Shown in pieces: positions 1-4,600 of a stretch of 6,506 nt of DNA. The DNA comes from Candidatus Sumerlaeota bacterium. Its GTDB lineage: Bacteria; UBP6; UBA1177. The stretch lies in the NCBI GenBank assembly GCA_007136595.1, contig SLGQ01000065.1, positions 1 to 6,506 of the forward strand. The letters are read 5' to 3'. The stretch's first letter is position 1, and every line of letters starts with the position of its first letter. Under the pieces are notes generated by a model that was not told the origin of the DNA, searched no databases, and worked only from the letters and a program-made list of their open reading frames with translations. The position numbers and the translations under genes were made by a program.

Positions 1-121
1 TCTTAAACCGGAGTTAATCTGCCATACAACTAGTCACTTGAGTACAGTATATTTCTTAAAAATAACATATTATTAGCTTTGAGCCTGACGATATTCTTGT
101 ATTTTCATTTTTTTTATTGTA

Positions 122-144
122 GGCTCTTTTGTTAAAGATGAGCC
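122..144. promoter_or_regulatory. Small hairpin with a competing upstream partner
   Basis: GGCTC at 122-126 pairs with GAGCC at 140-144, and a few A-T/G-T pairs inside may lengthen the stem. The same arm (AGGCTC, 121-126) is also complementary to GAGCCT at 81-86, so two exclusive pairings are possible. TGAGCC is thereby present twice in direct orientation (80-85 and 139-144), which could equally be a pair of protein-binding half sites. It lies upstream of the predicted promoter and is not followed by a T-run on either strand, so it is not an intrinsic terminator. Any regulatory role is speculative. Confidence 0.2.
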
Positions 145-163
145 AATGACTCGTTCATTCAGC

Positions 164-192
164 TTAACAATTGCGGCTTGTAATATTTTAAT
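164..192 (+). promoter_or_regulatory. Probable sigma70 promoter of the operon
   Basis: A -35-like TTAACA (164-169) and a -10-like TTTAAT (187-192) each match the consensus at 5 of 6 positions and are separated by exactly 17 bases. Transcription would start near 199-200, leaving a short 5' leader of about 16 bases before the ATG at 216. AT-rich DNA gives such matches by chance, but the spacing and the position directly before the first gene support it. No other good promoter is seen at the two downstream gene junctions. Confidence 0.5.
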
Positions 193-206
193 AACCTAAT
201 GTTTTT

Positions 207-213
207 GGGAGAG
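207..213 (+). promoter_or_regulatory. Ribosome binding site of the acyltransferase gene
   Basis: GGGAGAG lies just before the ATG at 216; the GGAG core (208-211) has a rather short 4-base spacer. An in-frame stop (TAA at 192-194) lies shortly upstream with no ATG between, which fixes 216 as the start. Confidence 0.6.
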
Positions 214-215
214 CG

Positions 216-977
216 ATGGATATTGTCCGTTTTTTACGATTGATCTTCAGAGGTATCACAGCCTTTATCTGGACACTGTTCTGTTATTTCATATTAGTCC
301 GTCTGCCCCAGCTTTTAATAAAAAACAAAAGATACATGAAATCGATAAGCATCTGGGGGAAAGGACTTGCATTTATCATGGGAATAAAAATCCATAAAGT
401 GAATGAACGGTCTGAAACCATGGGAGATATGATCATCTCCAATCATCTCGGATTTCTTGATGTTCCCATAATGCTTTCAATATTTCCGGCAGTTTTTGCA
501 ATTAAAGAAGAGATGAAAAATGTCTTTTTTTTCGGACAGGCTCTGGTTAATCAGGGGCATGTGTTTGTAAAAAGAGATGACAAACTCTCTAAAAGACAGG
601 CACTCCTTGATTTAATGAAAGTTCTTAAAGATGATGACAGGATAATTGTTTTTCCGGAAGGGAAAGCTTCCCCCGGAGCAGAAAGACTTCCTTTTAATCC
701 GGGATCTTTTCTTGCCGTAAAGAGGCTTGAAAAAACTGTGGAGCCTTGTTTGATAGATTATCTGCCTGACAGATCTCTGCTTGCGTGGGATGTCGAAAAG
801 AAAATGCTTCCCCAACTTGCAGATCTTTTTGGAAGAAGAAGGATAGATGTGAGCATTGAGTTTTTTCCACCACAGAAAATTGAAGGCAGACCCGCCGATT
901 TTGCTGAGAAGTGGCAAAAAATAATGCAGGATAAACTTGAACAGAATGACAGGGAAAGAGATGCCGGTAAAAATTGA
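216..977 (+). CDS. PlsC-family 1-acyl-glycerol-3-phosphate-type acyltransferase
   Basis: This is a 253-residue membrane-associated acyltransferase of the lysophospholipid acyltransferase (PlsC/LPLAT) family, which moves an acyl group from acyl-ACP or acyl-CoA to a hydroxyl, classically of lysophosphatidic acid. A hydrophobic segment at about residues 10-34 should anchor it to the inner membrane. The family motifs occur in order: NHxxxxD with H77 and D82 (catalytic His-Asp), the GHVFVKR block at 114-120 (motif II), FPEG at 146-149 (acceptor phosphate binding) and a short motif-IV-like stretch around P177. The length is normal for the family. The gene overlaps the next one by 17 bases and comes first in an operon with a polyketide/PUFA-like synthase. 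A role in transferring that synthase's product to a lipid acceptor is therefore likely, rather than housekeeping phosphatidate synthesis. The acceptor is not evident from sequence. The family call is firm; the pathway role is inference. Confidence 0.9.
   Translation: MDIVRFLRLIFRGITAFIWTLFCYFILVRLPQLLIKNKRYMKSISIWGKGLAFIMGIKIHKVNERSETMGDMIISNHLGFLDVPIMLSIFPAVFAIKEEMKNVFFFGQALVNQGHVFVKRDDKLSKRQALLDLMKVLKDDDRIIVFPEGKASPGAERLPFNPGSFLAVKRLEKTVEPCLIDYLPDRSLLAWDVEKKMLPQLADLFGRRRIDVSIEFFPPQKIEGRPADFAEKWQKIMQDKLEQNDRERDAGKN
951..955 (+). promoter_or_regulatory. Ribosome binding site that selects the HAD gene start
   Basis: AGGGA lies 5 bases before the ATG at 961, inside the end of the acyltransferase gene. 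The alternative in-frame starts are TTG at 937 (AGGA at 928-931, 5-base spacer, but a weak start codon) and ATG at 946, whose nearest purine-rich site is 14 bases away. Position 961 has the best combination and leaves a short N-terminus before the first HAD motif. Confidence 0.55.
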
Positions 978-1653
978 CAACGAAGAATATGATGTCACCG
1001 TCTTTGATCTTGACGGCACGATATACCCTTTGAGCGGGCTGAATAAAACCATTTTCTTTTTAATGAATTTTTCCAATCTTTCCCTTTTTAATGCACACAC
1101 AAAAGCTTTTTCTCAACTCAGAGGGAAAGACTACGGCAGCTCTGAAAGTTTTTATGATGCACTTTTTTCCAAAATTTCCAACAACACCGGAAAAGAAAAA
1201 GAAGTTGTCAGAGAATGGTATTTAAATACTTTCTACAAAAAATTTGAGTCATTTCTTAAAAAACATTGCCGTGTCAGAGAAAATTTTACAGAACTGTTAC
1301 TTTTTTTGAGATCATCAGGGGTAAAAACTGCAATATTGTCCGATTACGGTAAAATTGAAGAGCGGCTGGAAGCTCTCGGGGTCGACAAGAACCTGTTCGA
1401 TGTAATTTTTTCCGGAGAAAAATACGGTGCATTGAAACCTGAACCCCGTACTTTAAGTCTAATAATTGACTTTTTCGGAACTATATCTGAAAGAGTAATT
1501 ATGATTGGAGACAGGAAAGATACTGACGGAATGTGTGCGGAAATTTGCAAAACAGGGTTTTATCATATAGACGGACCGGTTTCGTGGGACGATCTCTGCT
1601 ATGAATTAATGGGTGAAAAAATTTTTAAAAATACAAAGGCATCTGGAGTTTAG
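961..1653 (+). CDS. HAD-superfamily hydrolase, probable phosphatase
   Basis: This 230-residue protein carries all four haloacid dehalogenase motifs. Motif I is FDLDGT with nucleophile D16 and general acid D18. Motif II is S127 in ILSDYG. Motif III is K159 in ALKP. Motif IV is GDRKDTD, with D184 and D189 for Mg2+ binding. About 100 mostly helical residues between motifs I and II form a C1-type cap, as in HAD-IA phosphatases such as phosphoglycolate phosphatase or pyrimidine nucleotidases. No signal peptide or membrane segment is seen, so it should be cytoplasmic. The substrate cannot be read from sequence. It is sandwiched between the acyltransferase (17-base overlap) and the synthase (3-base gap), so dephosphorylation of a lipid or glycerol phosphate intermediate is a reasonable inference, but a general metabolite-repair phosphatase is possible. 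An upstream TTG at 937 would add 8 residues and remains an alternative start. Confidence 0.85.
   Translation: MPVKIDNEEYDVTVFDLDGTIYPLSGLNKTIFFLMNFSNLSLFNAHTKAFSQLRGKDYGSSESFYDALFSKISNNTGKEKEVVREWYLNTFYKKFESFLKKHCRVRENFTELLLFLRSSGVKTAILSDYGKIEERLEALGVDKNLFDVIFSGEKYGALKPEPRTLSLIIDFFGTISERVIMIGDRKDTDGMCAEICKTGFYHIDGPVSWDDLCYELMGEKIFKNTKASGV
1645..1648 (+). promoter_or_regulatory. Ribosome binding site of the synthase gene
   Basis: GGAG lies 8 bases before the ATG at 1657 and within the last codons of the HAD gene. The HAD stop TAG (1651-1653) falls between the site and the start, a layout typical of translational coupling. Confidence 0.65.
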
Positions 1654-1656
1654 ATC

Positions 1657-4600
1657 ATGAAGAGATATGACATTGCAATTATCGGAATGGGAGGAGTTTT
1701 TCCGGGAGCCAGAAATGTTGAACAATATTGGAAAAATGTTCAGGAAGGTTCAACTTTTATTACCGATATGCCGGAAAAATACTGGAGATGGGAAAGTTAT
1801 TTCAGTGAAGACAAGAGCCTTGATGACAAGAGCTATACAGCAAAAGGATCGTTCATAGATAACTTTGAATTTCCTTTTTCTAAATACAAGTTTCCCCCTA
1901 ATACATGGAAAGGTGTTGACCCTTCACAGCTTATTGCCCTTGAATCAGCAAGAGAAGCTCTTGAAGATGCAGGCATCGAACCTCACAGTGAAGCACTTGA
2001 TGAAGCTGTAACCATACTTGGAGTAAGCGGAGTTGACGATTATGCTCATGCCAGTGCCTATCTAAGAAGAAACCACTATTTTGAAAGGCTTGAAAAACAA
2101 CTGAAAGAAAACGGTATTTCAGAAAAAATAATAAAAGAGCTACATGCTGAATTTGAACAGGAAGTTTTAAAAAGACATCCTGTAAAAATGTCACTCTTGG
2201 CAATCGGTGCAATACCGTCCGCACTTTCAAACAGAGTGGCTCAAGTGTTTGGGATAAAAGGTTACAACATGACTGTTGATGCCGCCTGTGCATCTTCTTT
2301 CGGAGCACTTGAAACTGCATGTCATGCTCTTATGGCGGGAGATGCAAGGGTCGCAATAACAGGAGGAATAGATCTCGGTGTTAATCCTGCTATTTACATT
2401 GGTTTCAGCAGAGTGGAAGGTTTGAGTTTTTCAGGAATAGCCAACCCGTTTGACCATAAAGCGGATGGTCTTGTGATCGGAGAAGGTGGTGGAATTGTAA
2501 TTCTAAAAAGACTTGAAGATGCTCTTGACGATGGAGACGATATAAAAGGAATAATCCGTGGAATGGGAAGTTCAAGCGATGGTGCGGGACAAGCCATTTA
2601 CAGTCCTTCAGTAAAGGGAAGAGCAAGGGCTTTTGACATGGCATTGAAAAGAGCGGAACTTTCACCTGACGAAATTCAGTTCATTGAAGCTCATGCGACT
2701 TCAACTGTTGTAGGTGATGCTAACGAATATGATGCTATTGCAGCAGCGTATGCCAAAGGTAGAAAGAAAAGCAATCACCTTTATCTGGGAAGTGTAAAAT
2801 ATCAGATAGGACATCTTAAAGCGGCAGCAGGAGTTGCCGGACTTATTAAAACGATAAAAGGAATGCAGAACGGAATTATGCCGCACATGCCTCTTTTTGA
2901 AAAACTGACCCCTAATGTAACTGAAAAAGTTGATTCTTTTGTAGTTCCGACAGAAACATCGGAATGGAAACTAAATAAAAACGAAAAAAGAATAGCCGCT
3001 GTAACTTCAAGCGGATTTGGCGGATGCAATTACCATGTCATCATTGAACAGGGAGAAAAATATGTCCCTGTTAACAAAAGACCGAAAATAAAAAGGGATA
3101 TCGCCGTCGTAGGTGTTACATGCAGAGTGGCTGAAGCTGACGATGTCAACACTTTCTGGAATAATATAACAAGCGGAAAAAATGTTTTCAGCAAAGCTGA
3201 TCCTGTTGATCTGAACTGGGTACATCATATTGACAAGGGACCTGAAAATGAAAGGATATACACCAAAGTTATTTCAAAACTCAAACCTTACAGCATTGAT
3301 TACCTTAAGTATAAAATACTTCCGAAATCAGTTTCACAAATTTCTCCTACGCAGTTTCTCGGGATTGATCTTGCCGGAAGACTTCTTGAAAACAAAGGGT
3401 TTACCGTAACTGAGCCTAAAAACATCGGAGTAAGTATCGGAGCTATTCATGATGATTCTTTTCCTTACATTTTTGATCCGATGGTAAGTGATGATTTTGC
3501 AAATGCTGTCCGGGACACCGGGATTTCAAAAAAGCTTGACAATAAAACACTTGAAAAAGTTTTAGCTGATACAAAAGAACAGGTAACTAAAGAAACTCCC
3601 CCTATCACAGAGCATACTCTTCCTGGATGGATGGGAAACATTGTTGCCGGAAGAATGGCTAACAAACTTAATCTTCAGGGACCGAACATGGTTGTTGACT
3701 CAGCTTGTTCTTCAGGTTTAAGTGCACTTATTCCCGCTGTTTATCAGCTTGCTTTCGGCGATATTGATATGATGATAAGCGGGGGGCTTAACAGACAGCT
3801 CAGCGATGTTTTCACATCGGGTGTAAGCGCCATAGGTGCGATAGCAAAAGAAGACGCAAAGCCTTTTGATGAAGAAGGTGCCGGATATGTTATAGGAGAC
3901 GGTGGAGTTTTATATCTTCTTAAACGACTTGAAGATGCAAAAAAAGATGGCGATGATATCCTTGCTGTCATCCACTCTGTTAATGGAACTTCAGAAGCTG
4001 AATCAAAATCAATGCTTGCACCTTCTGAAAGTGCCGTAAGAAGAGCGATAAGAAAAACTCTTCAAAATACTGACATTGATAAATCGAGGATCGGTGTTGT
4101 TGACACACACGGATCTGCCAACAAAGCAAGTGATGTTATAGAGGGAATAAGTGTTGCTGCCGAAGTAGGTAACAACATTGACGGTGAACCGGTAAGCATT
4201 ACCGCAATAAAGAGCCACATAGGACATCTTTACGGAGGTTCCGGAGCTTCTTCAATGCTGAGTGTCATACAGACTCTCCGCACTGGAAAAGTCCCCGGTA
4301 TAAGGAACCTTAAAAATATCAGACCCGAGCTGAATGAAGTTCTTGATAAAGCTCTTCCGGTCAAGTTGACCAAACCTCTTCATAAAGGTTACGATGCCGG
4401 CGCAGTTCTCTCTCTCGGGCTTGGCGGAACAAATTATTTTGCTGTTGTTACACTTGGCGACAAAGAAGAAAAATCTGAAAGTAAAAAAATGTCAAATAAA
4501 CAGGAACCTGAAATGAACACCACATCAGAAAACCGGACTGAAAAAGGAGCTGAAATATTTACAGGGAGCTCCCCTGATCTCAATTCTTTGAAAAAAACCA

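Larger units (their letters stand above)
1..215. other. AT-rich leader upstream of the operon, no gene seen
   Basis: No convincing coding region is visible on either strand. The stretch is AT-rich, with a T-rich run around 101-118. It contains the likely promoter of the operon (164-192), a small hairpin (122-144) and the ribosome binding site of the first gene. I see no recognisable end of an upstream gene, so whatever lies to the left is unknown. Confidence 0.6.

Noticed and set aside
122..144. Intrinsic terminator of an upstream gene
   Set aside because: The stem is short, and the T-rich run lies before it on the plus strand, not after; reading the minus strand gives A's after the stem.
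937..960. TTG start at 937 (or ATG at 946) for the HAD gene
   Set aside because: ATG at 961 has a well-spaced AGGGA site and needs no rare start; the extra residues are not part of the HAD fold. The TTG start cannot be fully excluded.
612..1100. 162-codon minus-strand open frame
   Set aside because: It lies antisense to the PlsC and HAD genes, whose family motifs are clear, and its translation shows no recognisable domain.
1667..1858. Small plus-strand frame overlapping the synthase start
   Set aside because: It is out of frame with KS1, which begins at residue 4 of the frame starting at 1657, and has no ribosome binding site of its own.
1931..2320. 129-codon minus-strand open frame
   Set aside because: It is antisense to KS1 and His/Leu/Gln-rich in the way shadow frames of CTT/GAA-rich genes are; no domain is seen.
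3097..4458. KS2 as a chain-length factor (KS-beta)
   Set aside because: Chain-length factors lack the nucleophilic Cys; here C684 and both histidines are present at normal spacing.
4564..4573. Perfect 10-base palindrome GGGAGCTCCC
   Set aside because: It is inside coding sequence for a linker, isolated, and consistent with chance or a simple restriction-type palindrome.
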